From Arthrobacter subterraneus (GTDB taxonomy: Bacteria; Actinomycetota; Actinomycetes; Actinomycetales; Micrococcaceae), in contig NZ_FNDT01000012.1 of the NCBI RefSeq assembly GCF_900099735.1, positions 1 to 64,000 on the forward strand: a DNA stretch of 64,000 nt. The letters are read 5' to 3'. The notes beneath the pieces are model-generated. The model did no database searches. It was not told the origin of the DNA and saw nothing but the letters and a program-made list of their open reading frames with translations. Positions 15,320 through 23,791 of this stretch are shown piece after piece (position 1 is the first letter of the stretch; each line of letters begins with the position of its first letter). The position numbers and the translations under genes were made by a program.

Positions 15320-16474
15320 TCAACCGGTAGCGGCAATTTCTGCGCTCGCGAGCAGGCGTTCCAGCGCGTACCTCCACTCGATGCGTTCCTGCTCGAGGCG
15401 GACGTTGCCGCGTTTCCGGAGCTCCTCCAGGACCTGCTCCTCGGCAGGCAGGAGGTGACTGAAGACCCCGGTCGACGGCACAGGTTCCTCAACCCATAGG
15501 TCGCGATAGGCCTTGAGCGTCTCGAGATCCATCAGGACCGTGGAAACGTCGGTGCACAAGGACCGCACCCGGTTCAGGATTGCAAAGCCGTGGGAGTCCA
15601 GGTCACCCCAGTAGATCACCCGGCCGTCGCGGGCCCACGGGATGCGATCCAACCGGTCGACCGCATATCCGGAACCGTGCAACACCACCGCACCGGGAAC
15701 CGGCGGCATGGCGATCACCGACTCGAGGTTCTCAAACACGAACACGGTCCGCGGTCGGATCTGCAGCGCCGCCAGTTCCTCCACCGACGCCGAGATATCC
15801 ACCAGCCCGCCTGGGCTCAGGGCCGGGTCCAGGAACCGAACCCGCACCAGCACCGGCGGCGCACCCAGGCCGAGCGAATCATGCCCCGTCACTGAGGCGA
15901 AGAGCTTCTCCACCAGGCCACGATGCGCCGACACCCACTTGGTGTCCACGCCCCGCACCGGAAGCTGCCGGATGTACAGGCCGGACTGCGGATTCTCTTC
16001 GAGCCAGCGCAGCACCTGCAGTAGCCGGTTGAAATCGGCGTCGTCCAGCTCCGCAATCCGGCGGGCGCTGCGGCGCACGGCATCGGCCAGTGCATCTGAC
16101 GGAAAGGCGGCAAGCAGCGCTTCGGCTCGCGCGCTGATCCGTAACCAGTGCTGGGCCTTCCGGGCAAACCGGGCCACCTCGCCGGCACCGTTCAACCGAA
16201 GCCGCTCCGGTACCTGCTGAGCACCAAGGCTCGCCCAACGGCGCGTGCCCCACACCACCGCGTCTCCCAGCCCCACCTCCCGCCAGGACCGAACCCACGC
16301 GATGGCCTCCTCCTGGCCGGCAAGCGCAGCCTGCTCAGTGGGCGGATGCAGCGGGAAGTCGACGACGGCGCCACCACCTACTACCGCCCACTCACCGAAT
16401 GCGCGCTCATACTTGCCGGCCGCCGTCGTGCGCGCCTGCTCCACGCTGACCCACGGTCTTCCCGCACCCGGCAT
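15320..16474 (-). CDS. jetD: Wadjet nuclease subunit JetD
   Basis: A 384-residue DUF3322/DUF2220 protein, the Toprim-like nuclease of Wadjet type I. The C-terminal Toprim features are visible: FVFENLES (E248, E251) and VIYWGDLDSHGFAIL (D291, D293, H295), the acidic metal site that cuts circular DNA once JetABC has extruded it. The N-terminal half is the DUF3322 arm. Length fits the family. Last gene of jetABCD; the gap to jetC is 25 nt. Known members (Doron 2018 and later structural work) block plasmid transformation; activity here is inferred from the intact catalytic residues. Confidence 0.9.
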   Translation of the reverse strand: MPGAGRPWVSVEQARTTAAGKYERAFGEWAVVGGGAVVDFPLHPPTEQAALAGQEEAIAWVRSWREVGLGDAVVWGTRRWASLGAQQVPERLRLNGAGEVARFARKAQHWLRISARAEALLAAFPSDALADAVRRSARRIAELDDADFNRLLQVLRWLEENPQSGLYIRQLPVRGVDTKWVSAHRGLVEKLFASVTGHDSLGLGAPPVLVRVRFLDPALSPGGLVDISASVEELAALQIRPRTVFVFENLESVIAMPPVPGAVVLHGSGYAVDRLDRIPWARDGRVIYWGDLDSHGFAILNRVRSLCTDVSTVLMDLETLKAYRDLWVEEPVPSTGVFSHLLPAEEQVLEELRKRGNVRLEQERIEWRYALERLLASAEIAATG

Positions 16475-16499
16475 CAGACGCTGTGCCGTTCCGGACTCA

Positions 16500-19400
16500 T
16501 CAGGCGCCAGATCCGTCCGCAGGTCCGCCGGCTGCTTCTGTCAGTTCGCCGTCGCCGATGGACACGACGCCCACCCGGGAATCCCGGAAGTCCCGGCACA
16601 CCACCAGCGCTATCCCGCCGACGTAATCCTCAAGCGTCTGCAGCAGCTTCAGGGGAGTGGCCAGCACCATGTGGAAGCCGAACTCGAGGAACACGTTCAT
16701 GGCCATCCGGGTGAACGCGCTGTCCGCCTTGTCGAACGCCTCATCCAGGATCACCGTGCCGTAACCCGGAATGTCATCCTCATCCTCGGCCAGCTGGTAC
16801 CGCAACGCCGCGGCCAGGCAGAAGATCACCAGCTTCTGCCGCTGCCCACCGGAGAGACCCGCACTGGAATCGTGGATGTTGACGGTGGTTCCCGCCTCAT
16901 CCAGCTCCATCCCGGTGAAGCGGACATGCTGACGCGTGTCCAGGACCTGCCGCTGCCACGCACGGTCCCCGGCCTCACTCGACGACAGCCGCGTCATGAG
17001 CCGGTTCATCACATCGAACTTCTGCTCGGCCGCCTCGCGGCTTTCCTCGGCCCAGGAGCCTGCCGAGATGGTCTGGAGATCCTGCATGAATTTGGTCTTG
17101 GCGTCGGAGTTGTTGTCCTTGACCATGATCTTCAGGTAGCGGCCCTGATCGAAGGGGGAGCGGCGCAGCGACCGGTTCACCGGATCGATCCGCTCCCGGA
17201 TCTGCCCCGGCGCGCGGCGGATCTCGTTCGCCAGCTGCCCGACATTCCGCTGCGCCTGGCTTTCCAGCAGGTCAAAGAACTTCTGCTCGAAGTCCGGCAG
17301 CCGGTCGGCGCGCAGCTTTCCGAGGATGTCGAGGAATCCGCCGCGGTCCGTGATCTCTGCGGTGAGGTCGCCCGCCACCGCCCGCCAGGAGGCAACGAAC
17401 GCAAACTGGATCGCAGTGATTGACTGCTCCGCAGCCTGGACGGCTTTGCGGGCAGCGTTCTCCTCCTCGGTCAGCGCCCCGCTGACACGAAGTGCGACGC
17501 CGTCGATTTCCGCATGCGTGATGCTGCGGCGGACGCCGTGGAACCGCTGCTCCAGCTCCTCCGCATCAGCGTCTTCGACCGGGGTTCGCGCTTCGGCGGT
17601 GAGTTCGGTGATGACCCGGTCCAGTTCCTTCAGCCGGCTGTGCTCCTCGGCGACCACAGTGCGCTTGGCGGTCTCATGTTCCTTCGCGGCACGCAGCCGT
17701 TCCGCAGCGTTCTGCTGGTCCTTTTCGGCGAGCCGGAGGTCACTGCTGGCTGCCCGCAGGCTTTCGAGGCGCTGGAGCTGCAGACGGCGGTGCTCCTCCG
17801 CCGCTGCCACATCCACGTCATCCCAGCTGCGATGCCGCAGCGATTCCAAGGCGCGGACGCGGTCCAACGCAGCCTCGCGCATCCGCTCGGCCTTCTGGAC
17901 CTCCCGGTTCGCCGCCTCCAGATCCCGGACCGTGTCCTGCAACAGGCGGATCAGGTATTCGACCTTGGCCTCGTTGTCGAAGCCAAGAATCCAGAACTCG
18001 CGGTCGTCGAGCCGGTGTCGGTCGTCCTTCTCGTAGCGGGTACGCGAACGCTTGACCTGCCCGGCCAGAGTGACGCCCTTCTCCAACGGCTTCAGTTCAG
18101 CAGGGTCCTCCACACACTCATAGTCATAGAGCCGGGACAGCTGGCTGTGGATCCACGCAGCCATGGGGCCATCACGGACTTCAAGCTTGTGGATCAGTGA
18201 ACGGTCAGAGCCGGCTGTGCGCGGCTCCTCCACGCGAGGCCCCACCACCTCGACCACCACCCGCGTCCCGAGATCCATGCTGTTCATCGCCGCGGAGACG
18301 GCAGTTTCATGGACGGCCGGAACCAGCATGATGGTCGCCAGCGGTTTCAGGACGCGTTCCAGCGCGCCGGTCCACGCGGCTTCACCGGTCCTGATCTGCA
18401 GCAGCTCCGCGACGAACGGCAGGCTCGAGGTGGGCAGTCCGGTGGCCTGCGCGATCTTCTGCCTTGCCTGCAGGTTGCGCCGGTCCATGTTGGAGGACTG
18501 CTGGCGGAGTGCGCGGATGTCACCCGTAAGCGCGTCCCGACGGCGGGCCAAGTCGGTCCGGGCGCCCCGGAGCTCGTCGAGCTGCTTATCGCCGCGCGCA
18601 CGCGCATTCTCAAGCTCGGCCCGCTCCTGCTCGGCAGCGGCGCGCAGTTCCTCAAACTCGTGCAGCGAGCCGGGGAAGGTGATGCCCACCGAGCCCAGTT
18701 CCTGCTCAAGGTCAGCCTGCCGGTGTCGTACTTCCTGTTCCTTCGCCTCGGCGAGGGTGACCCATTCACGCTGCTGTGCCAGCGCCTGGCCGCCGCTGCT
18801 CTCAACATGGGTGCGGGCCAGCGCATGAGCCTGCTCTGCCTCCTCGATGGCGGACGCTGCCAGGTTCAGTTCAGCCCGCGCGATCTTCAGCCCGTGCTCG
18901 GCCGTTTCCTTCTCCTGCAAGGCCAGCCGCAGCTTCCAAGCGTCCTTGAAGGGTTCAAGGGCATGCCGCAGCCGGGCCGCATGCTCGATGACGCCGGTGC
19001 CCTCCTCATACTGCCGGCACAGCGGCACCAGCGGCTGAAGGTGCTCAACCTGCCGGCGGGCGTCCACCACCAGACGGTGCGCCTCGGCAAGCTCGGAGAA
19101 CTGTTCGACGGCGGTTTTAGCCAGTCGGAAGGTCGCCGGCTCATCGAGCATGAAGTTGCGGAAGAGCTCATCGAGATTGCCCAGGCTCTTGGCCGACTGG
19201 GTCTTGTGCAGCAGCAGCAGCGCGTTGTCACTGGCGATGCCGAGAACGCTCCGGAACCTGCGCGCAAAACTGGAGTGCTGGTCCGTGACGATTCCCGCTT
19301 CGGGCCAGGCGGCCTTGATCCGGCGGGGCTCCAGGCCGTTGCGTGCGAACTCCTGGAAGTCCGGGAGGGAAGCGTCCTGCTGCAGCAGGATGTGCAGCTC

Positions 19401-19904
19401 GCTGACCTCGGAGGGTGAATTGCTGCCGCGCTTGAGGTGGTACAGCTTGACCAGGATCACCGGATTTTCGCTGCGACCGTTGCGGTAGCGCAGCAGGATA
19501 CCGCTCCAGGTGGCACCCGGTCGGAGGTGGTCGCTGGCCACCTCGCCGGTGACCTCGTCCGCCTGCCGGCGCCAGGCGCCCCGGATATAGCTGACGATCG
19601 AGCGGTCTTCCCCGCGGCTGGAGGCATCCTGGGCTGCGGCGTTGAACCGCAGCCACTTCCGGGGAGTCAGCACGGCGGCGATGCCGTCCAGGAGAGAGGA
19701 TTTTCCGGAACCTGAGTGGCCCGTGATAAGGAAACCTTCCCTGGCCACGTCCACCGTGTGGTGGCCCTGGAACGTTCCCCAGTTCACCAGCTCCACGCCG
19801 TCCAGGCGCCACTGTCCGGGGAGCGTGCGCTCAGATGCGGCGGCATCGTCCTGGGGCGCGGTGCCGTCCTCGAACTCGAGGCCGGGCAGGGTTTCCGTGC
19901 TCAT
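16500..19904 (-). CDS. jetC: Wadjet SMC-like ATPase JetC
   Basis: A 1134-residue SMC/MukB-like ATPase. Walker A is GHSGSGKSS at 62-70; the signature LSGGQ is at 1017-1021 and Walker B TVILDE at 1050-1055, with long Glu/Arg-rich coiled coils at about 285-470 and 660-860 and a hinge-like middle (STSLPFVAELLQI... RVVVEVVGPRV). This is the DNA-loop-extruding motor of the Wadjet complex with JetA (kleisin) and JetB (KITE). The 3' end of jetB overlaps its start by 4 nt. All ATPase motifs are intact. Confidence 0.93.
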   Translation of the reverse strand: MSTETLPGLEFEDGTAPQDDAAASERTLPGQWRLDGVELVNWGTFQGHHTVDVAREGFLITGHSGSGKSSLLDGIAAVLTPRKWLRFNAAAQDASSRGEDRSIVSYIRGAWRRQADEVTGEVASDHLRPGATWSGILLRYRNGRSENPVILVKLYHLKRGSNSPSEVSELHILLQQDASLPDFQEFARNGLEPRRIKAAWPEAGIVTDQHSSFARRFRSVLGIASDNALLLLHKTQSAKSLGNLDELFRNFMLDEPATFRLAKTAVEQFSELAEAHRLVVDARRQVEHLQPLVPLCRQYEEGTGVIEHAARLRHALEPFKDAWKLRLALQEKETAEHGLKIARAELNLAASAIEEAEQAHALARTHVESSGGQALAQQREWVTLAEAKEQEVRHRQADLEQELGSVGITFPGSLHEFEELRAAAEQERAELENARARGDKQLDELRGARTDLARRRDALTGDIRALRQQSSNMDRRNLQARQKIAQATGLPTSSLPFVAELLQIRTGEAAWTGALERVLKPLATIMLVPAVHETAVSAAMNSMDLGTRVVVEVVGPRVEEPRTAGSDRSLIHKLEVRDGPMAAWIHSQLSRLYDYECVEDPAELKPLEKGVTLAGQVKRSRTRYEKDDRHRLDDREFWILGFDNEAKVEYLIRLLQDTVRDLEAANREVQKAERMREAALDRVRALESLRHRSWDDVDVAAAEEHRRLQLQRLESLRAASSDLRLAEKDQQNAAERLRAAKEHETAKRTVVAEEHSRLKELDRVITELTAEARTPVEDADAEELEQRFHGVRRSITHAEIDGVALRVSGALTEEENAARKAVQAAEQSITAIQFAFVASWRAVAGDLTAEITDRGGFLDILGKLRADRLPDFEQKFFDLLESQAQRNVGQLANEIRRAPGQIRERIDPVNRSLRRSPFDQGRYLKIMVKDNNSDAKTKFMQDLQTISAGSWAEESREAAEQKFDVMNRLMTRLSSSEAGDRAWQRQVLDTRQHVRFTGMELDEAGTTVNIHDSSAGLSGGQRQKLVIFCLAAALRYQLAEDEDDIPGYGTVILDEAFDKADSAFTRMAMNVFLEFGFHMVLATPLKLLQTLEDYVGGIALVVCRDFRDSRVGVVSIGDGELTEAAGGPADGSGA

Positions 19905-20608
19905 GCTGTGTCCTCCTCCTCATGTGCTGCGACGTCCTCGGCCGTAGCCTCGGCGTCGCCGGTACCGCGGGCCGCGAGCCTGCGGTACTCGGCCTGGACG
20001 GCGGCAATCTCATCCGCGCCGAAAATCAGGCTCAGCACGGCGGAGACCTCGAAGCGGTCCTCGGTACTGGTGGCCGCGAGGATGCCGTACGTGACCATCT
20101 TCTGCCAGGAGGAGTTGATCCGTTTGGCGAATCCCGCCGGGTCCGAGTCCGTGGCTCCACGGTAGACCTGCAGCTGGTCCGCAACCTCGTCCTTTCCGAC
20201 AATCACCCGCTCCCGGCCGTCACCGTGCAGCAACTGCTGGCGCAGATGCAGCAGCATGGCCGTATCCATGAACGTCAGGGGGTGGCTGCGCATCACCTTG
20301 GGAGCATCCGTGTCCGGGACGCGGACGTTACGGGCGAAAGCGAGCTGACTCTCGACGTCGACCACCAGTTCAAGGTAGGCATCCGCGAGGCGCGACCGGA
20401 TCTCCGATTCGTCATTGAGCAGGGCGGCCCACAGATGGCCATGCCGCTCGGCGGAGAGAAACGGTCCGCGCAGCAGCTGCACCAGGGCGCGGCGGGAGGC
20501 ATCGCGCAGGGTTCCGGTATCGCCGTCCCAGAGCGCGGTGTTGTCCGGCCGGCGTTCCGGGCCCGCCTCCATGCCGTGGTGGAAACTGGTTTCAGTGGAG
20601 GCTGTCAT
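19901..20608 (-). CDS. jetB: Wadjet KITE-like subunit JetB
   Basis: A 235-residue DUF4194 protein, the MukE/KITE-like winged-helix subunit that bridges JetA and JetC. Family features are ALVQLLRGPFLSAERHGHLW near the N-terminus, RSRLADAYLELVVD, and the C-terminal FEVSAVLSLIFGADEI. The ATG at 20608 overlaps the jetA stop (ATGA); a longer frame to 20677 would run deep into jetA and lacks support. An acidic tail (EDVAAHEEEDTA) overlaps the jetC start by 4 nt. Confidence 0.9.
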   Translation of the reverse strand: MTASTETSFHHGMEAGPERRPDNTALWDGDTGTLRDASRRALVQLLRGPFLSAERHGHLWAALLNDESEIRSRLADAYLELVVDVESQLAFARNVRVPDTDAPKVMRSHPLTFMDTAMLLHLRQQLLHGDGRERVIVGKDEVADQLQVYRGATDSDPAGFAKRINSSWQKMVTYGILAATSTEDRFEVSAVLSLIFGADEIAAVQAEYRRLAARGTGDAEATAEDVAAHEEEDTA

Positions 20609-22056
20609 GACACCTTCCGGGTGAAGAGGTAATGGGGAACCACGCCGTGTCTGGCCACGCCCTGGGAGGATTTCCAACTCACCGGCTCCTCGCCGCTGAG
20701 CTCGCGGGCCTGATTCTCAGCGAGGACCAACAGACCGACGACGCTGGCTACTCCCTGTGTGGCCGGATGCTCCTCCAGTATTTCAGCTATGGTGACGGCA
20801 CCGCGGCGCCCCAGCACGTCATTGACGTTGGAGATGAGTTCCTTCATGTCGATCTCTGAGGCGCGGGCGAGCTCCCGGAGCTCCCGCAGGTCCACCGGCG
20901 CCGCATCTTGGGTCTCGATGCTTCCAACGGTTTCCGAATCTGCCGGGTTATGGAGGCTGAACGCTGCAACGGTGCCGAGCGGCACGGAGGTCAGGTCGAG
21001 ATTCAACCCCGTCTGCTGCCACACCCTGACGCTGCTGCTCAGCTCAACACCTTCCTTGAGGGTGGACCGCAGGAGCGAGTTGATCCGCCGGTCCTCCTCC
21101 AGCTCCTGGCTCTGAACAAAACGCCGCAGGCTGCGGGAGAGGTGCGTCATGACGTCATGGACCTCCCCGCTGAGATCCTGCAGGGCGGGGAGCATACGGC
21201 GCAGGAAGCGGGTCTGGCGGGGCGTCAGCTCACCGGCGAAGTCGCGGTCCAGCACCCTGCCCACTGATTCCTCGAACTCGGTGCTCTGTTCCGGGTCGAG
21301 AATCAGGGAGAAGAAGCCGTTGAAGCTGCGCCCGGCGTCGGACTCGGAGAGGTGGTCCACACCGCGGAAGATGTCTTCCAGCACCGTGCCCCGCGATCCC
21401 TCCTGGCTGATGAGGCGCTCGCGGAGTTGCCGGTTGATCGCTTCAAGCTCGCCGCGGACCCGGGCGAAGTCGCTCGGCAGTTCGTCGGCGAGCAGCAGCA
21501 GTTCGGTGGCGCGTTCCAGTGCACGGTCCGTGCTGAGCACCTCGAAGTTTCCGGCCTGGACCCGCTCGATTTCGGCGGTGAGACGGTCCTGCTCCGCCCG
21601 GAGTGCTTCCAGGCGGGACGCCGAACTGGGGTCGGTGTCCCGGGCCAGCTGCCGCAACGCGGTGAAAATGCTGGACAGGCGGGATTCCGTCACCGCCTGG
21701 CGCGGCTCGGCGAGCTGGGTGACGAACTGGATGGCCATGAGTGCGCCGGGGGACAACTCGAAGGTTTCACCCCGGGCCTCCTCCGAAACCCGGCGGATGA
21801 GGATGCCCTCGTTGCGCCACTCCGAGCAGTACGCCTGCGCCGTCTGCGGAAGCTCGAAGCCATGGTCGCGCAGCTCCTGGAGGTCCGCGTCGATGAGCTC
21901 AAAGAGCTCCGGCGCGGGCCGGCGCCTCTCCTCGCCGCCCAGGTGGGTTCCCAGGAGTGCGACGGCGGCTGATGCGTTCCGTCCGCGCAGCAGCGACCAG
22001 GCAGGGCTTTCCTTCGCCAGGCGGTCGGCGGCGTAGGCAGTGCTGAGCGTACTCAC
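20605..22056 (-). CDS. jetA: Wadjet kleisin-like subunit JetA
   Basis: A ~483-residue DUF3375 protein, the MukF-like kleisin of Wadjet. The family's beginning is clear: AADRLAKESPAWSLLRGRNASAAVALLGTHLG, followed by a winged-helix region and a coiled-coil middle (LEALRAEQDRLTAEIERVQAG), and QTRFLRRMLPALQDLSGEV... toward the C-terminus. The frame is open to 22152, but homology starts about 12 residues after a GTG at 22056, which is taken as the start. No Shine-Dalgarno precedes it; TACCTT lies 7 nt upstream, so a leaderless start is possible. First gene of jetABCD. Confidence 0.88.
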   Translation of the reverse strand: MSTLSTAYAADRLAKESPAWSLLRGRNASAAVALLGTHLGGEERRRPAPELFELIDADLQELRDHGFELPQTAQAYCSEWRNEGILIRRVSEEARGETFELSPGALMAIQFVTQLAEPRQAVTESRLSSIFTALRQLARDTDPSSASRLEALRAEQDRLTAEIERVQAGNFEVLSTDRALERATELLLLADELPSDFARVRGELEAINRQLRERLISQEGSRGTVLEDIFRGVDHLSESDAGRSFNGFFSLILDPEQSTEFEESVGRVLDRDFAGELTPRQTRFLRRMLPALQDLSGEVHDVMTHLSRSLRRFVQSQELEEDRRINSLLRSTLKEGVELSSSVRVWQQTGLNLDLTSVPLGTVAAFSLHNPADSETVGSIETQDAAPVDLRELRELARASEIDMKELISNVNDVLGRRGAVTIAEILEEHPATQGVASVVGLLVLAENQARELSGEEPVSWKSSQGVARHGVVPHYLFTRKVS

Positions 22057-22130
22057 GTCGTCTAAGGTACATGCCAGTACCCCCAGCAGGCGTCCCGGTG
22101 CCAAAGCCCAGCAACATCCGAAAAAGTTCC

Positions 22131-22165
22131 AATAAATCTCTGGACTCCACACGGAGCCATTTATT
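22131..22165. promoter_or_regulatory. AT-rich inverted repeat upstream of jetA
   Basis: AATAAAT (22131-22137) and ATTTATT (22159-22165) are perfectly inverted around a GC-rich centre that contains CTCC-ACAC-GGAG. The element stands out in GC-rich DNA and lies 75 nt before the jetA start. It could be a regulator site or an UP-like element; the binding protein is unknown. Confidence 0.3.
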
Positions 22166-22265
22166 AGAGTTCCAGGTGAAGAAACCGGTAGGGGCGCTTA
22201 CGGCGTCCGGAGAGGAGGAGTGCATCACCGCTGACGAATACCGATCATTCACAATCCAACCGGAC

Positions 22266-22287
22266 GAAAGCCCCTCTCGAGGGGCTT
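22266..22287 (-). terminator. Bidirectional-looking terminator between kinase gene and Wadjet
   Basis: AAAGCCCCT-CTCG-AGGGGCTTT, a 9-bp stem with a 4-nt loop, 25 nt past the stop of the kinase gene. The stem ends in TTT on both strands; on the plus strand it is followed by CCTTTTGTCC. It should stop kinase transcripts from entering jetA. Confidence 0.6.
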
Positions 22288-22311
22288 TCCTTTTGTCCGA
22301 TCGGCAGGGAC

Positions 22312-23685
22312 CTAGTCCCGCGTGCTGCGGGCTTCCAGCCGGAGCTCCAGGTCGTTCATCACAATGGCTGCCAGATCCTCGAGGATCCGCGTCTCGTCCG
22401 CAGTGAACTGGCGGGACTCCGTGTCGAGAATGCAGAGCGTCCCCAGGTTGAAGCCGTCCCGGGTGCGCAGCGGAACCCCCGCGTAAAACTTCAGCCCGTA
22501 CTCGCCGGCCACCAGGGGATTGGACAATGCCCGCGGGTCGATTGCGGCATCCTCAATGATCCAGGGGTCGTTCTGGAGAATGGCCGAGGCACACAGCCCG
22601 GGATCCCGGTCGAGTTGCTCTACGTCCGTCCCATGATGGGACTTGAACCAGATGCGGTCGTGATCAACGATGCTGACAATCGCCGTCGGCACGGAAAATA
22701 TCCGCGCGGCAAGGGACGTCACCCGGTCAAACGCCCCGTCCGGAGGTGTGTCGAGGATGTCATAGCGGCGCACTGCAGCCAGCCGCTCCTCTTCGTTGTC
22801 CGGCAGCAGGGAACCCGTCAGCTTGTGCCGCGAGCGGTCGGCGACAGCCTGCTCGTGCAGCGCCATGGCGACTTCCCGGGCGGATGGTCTCCCGGCCGGA
22901 TCAGTGGAGGTCATGGCGGTGAGCAGCGCTGACCATTGCGGGTGCAGGTCTGCCGGGATTTTCGGCCCGCGAAAGAGCCTGACGACGGCGCTCTCCACCG
23001 CCGGACCGGGAAACTCGAGTTTCCCGGTGATGCACTGCAGCAATACGAGGCCCAGCGAGTACACATCGCTGGCAGGGCCGATGGGCTCGCCCCTGACCTG
23101 CTCCGGACTCATGTAGGCGATGGTCCCGGTCAGGGAGTTCGCGTCGTCGCTCTTGGTGCCGGCCAGGGCAGCGACGCCGAAGTCCGTCAGCTTGGCGCGC
23201 ATCCGGGCGTCCTCGGTGCCGTAGTCGAAGAGCATCACGTTGGCGGGTTTGATGTCACGGTGGACCACAGACCGGCGGTGGATGTAGTCCAGACCTTCGG
23301 CGAGGTCGCACCCGATCTGCGCGGTCTGACGCAACGGGAGGGTCCCCTGCCGAAGGCGGTGCCGCAGATCCGGACCCTCGACCAGTTCCATTACCAGGTA
23401 AACGCTCGGAGAGTCCGGTTCACTGAGATCGGAGCCAGCGTCCAGCAACGCGACCAGGCTGTGGTGGTTCAGCCGAGCCAGGACCTTGACCTCATCGTCA
23501 TTGCGCCGCTGCTGATCTTCATTCAGCACATCAGTGGGGATGAGCTTGATCGCCACATCGCGTTTCAGGAACTCATCACGCGCCCGGTACACCGTGCCCT
23601 TCGCCCCGGATCCGATCCGTTCGAGCAAGCGGTATCTTCCGCCGAGGTACACCCCGGTAGTGCTGTCCGTGGCCGCCTCGACCAT
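22312..23685 (-). CDS. Ser/Thr protein kinase fused to a C-terminal GAF domain
   Basis: A 457-residue protein. Residues ~18-275 are a Hanks-type kinase: glycine loop IGSGAKGTVY, K47 in VAIKLI, catalytic loop VHRDIKPANV (D144), DFG at 168-170 and APE-like MSPEQ. Residues ~293-455 form a GAF domain (RRYDILDTPPDGAFDRVTSLAA ... GVPLRTRDGFNLGTLCILD) of the type that usually precedes GGDEF or histidine kinases. There is no membrane segment or PASTA repeat, so it is not a PknB-type wall sensor. The fusion suggests a soluble kinase switched by a small ligand or redox cue. All catalytic residues appear intact. Confidence 0.88.
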   Translation of the reverse strand: MVEAATDSTTGVYLGGRYRLLERIGSGAKGTVYRARDEFLKRDVAIKLIPTDVLNEDQQRRNDDEVKVLARLNHHSLVALLDAGSDLSEPDSPSVYLVMELVEGPDLRHRLRQGTLPLRQTAQIGCDLAEGLDYIHRRSVVHRDIKPANVMLFDYGTEDARMRAKLTDFGVAALAGTKSDDANSLTGTIAYMSPEQVRGEPIGPASDVYSLGLVLLQCITGKLEFPGPAVESAVVRLFRGPKIPADLHPQWSALLTAMTSTDPAGRPSAREVAMALHEQAVADRSRHKLTGSLLPDNEEERLAAVRRYDILDTPPDGAFDRVTSLAARIFSVPTAIVSIVDHDRIWFKSHHGTDVEQLDRDPGLCASAILQNDPWIIEDAAIDPRALSNPLVAGEYGLKFYAGVPLRTRDGFNLGTLCILDTESRQFTADETRILEDLAAIVMNDLELRLEARSTRD

Positions 23686-23791
23686 GATCTACCTTCCTGG
23701 CTGAACGGTTCACTGGGCGACGGATGGGGCATGCATCGGCGGTACGTTTCGGCCACGTCGATTCTATCGGGACCTAGCGATCCGAACATAC

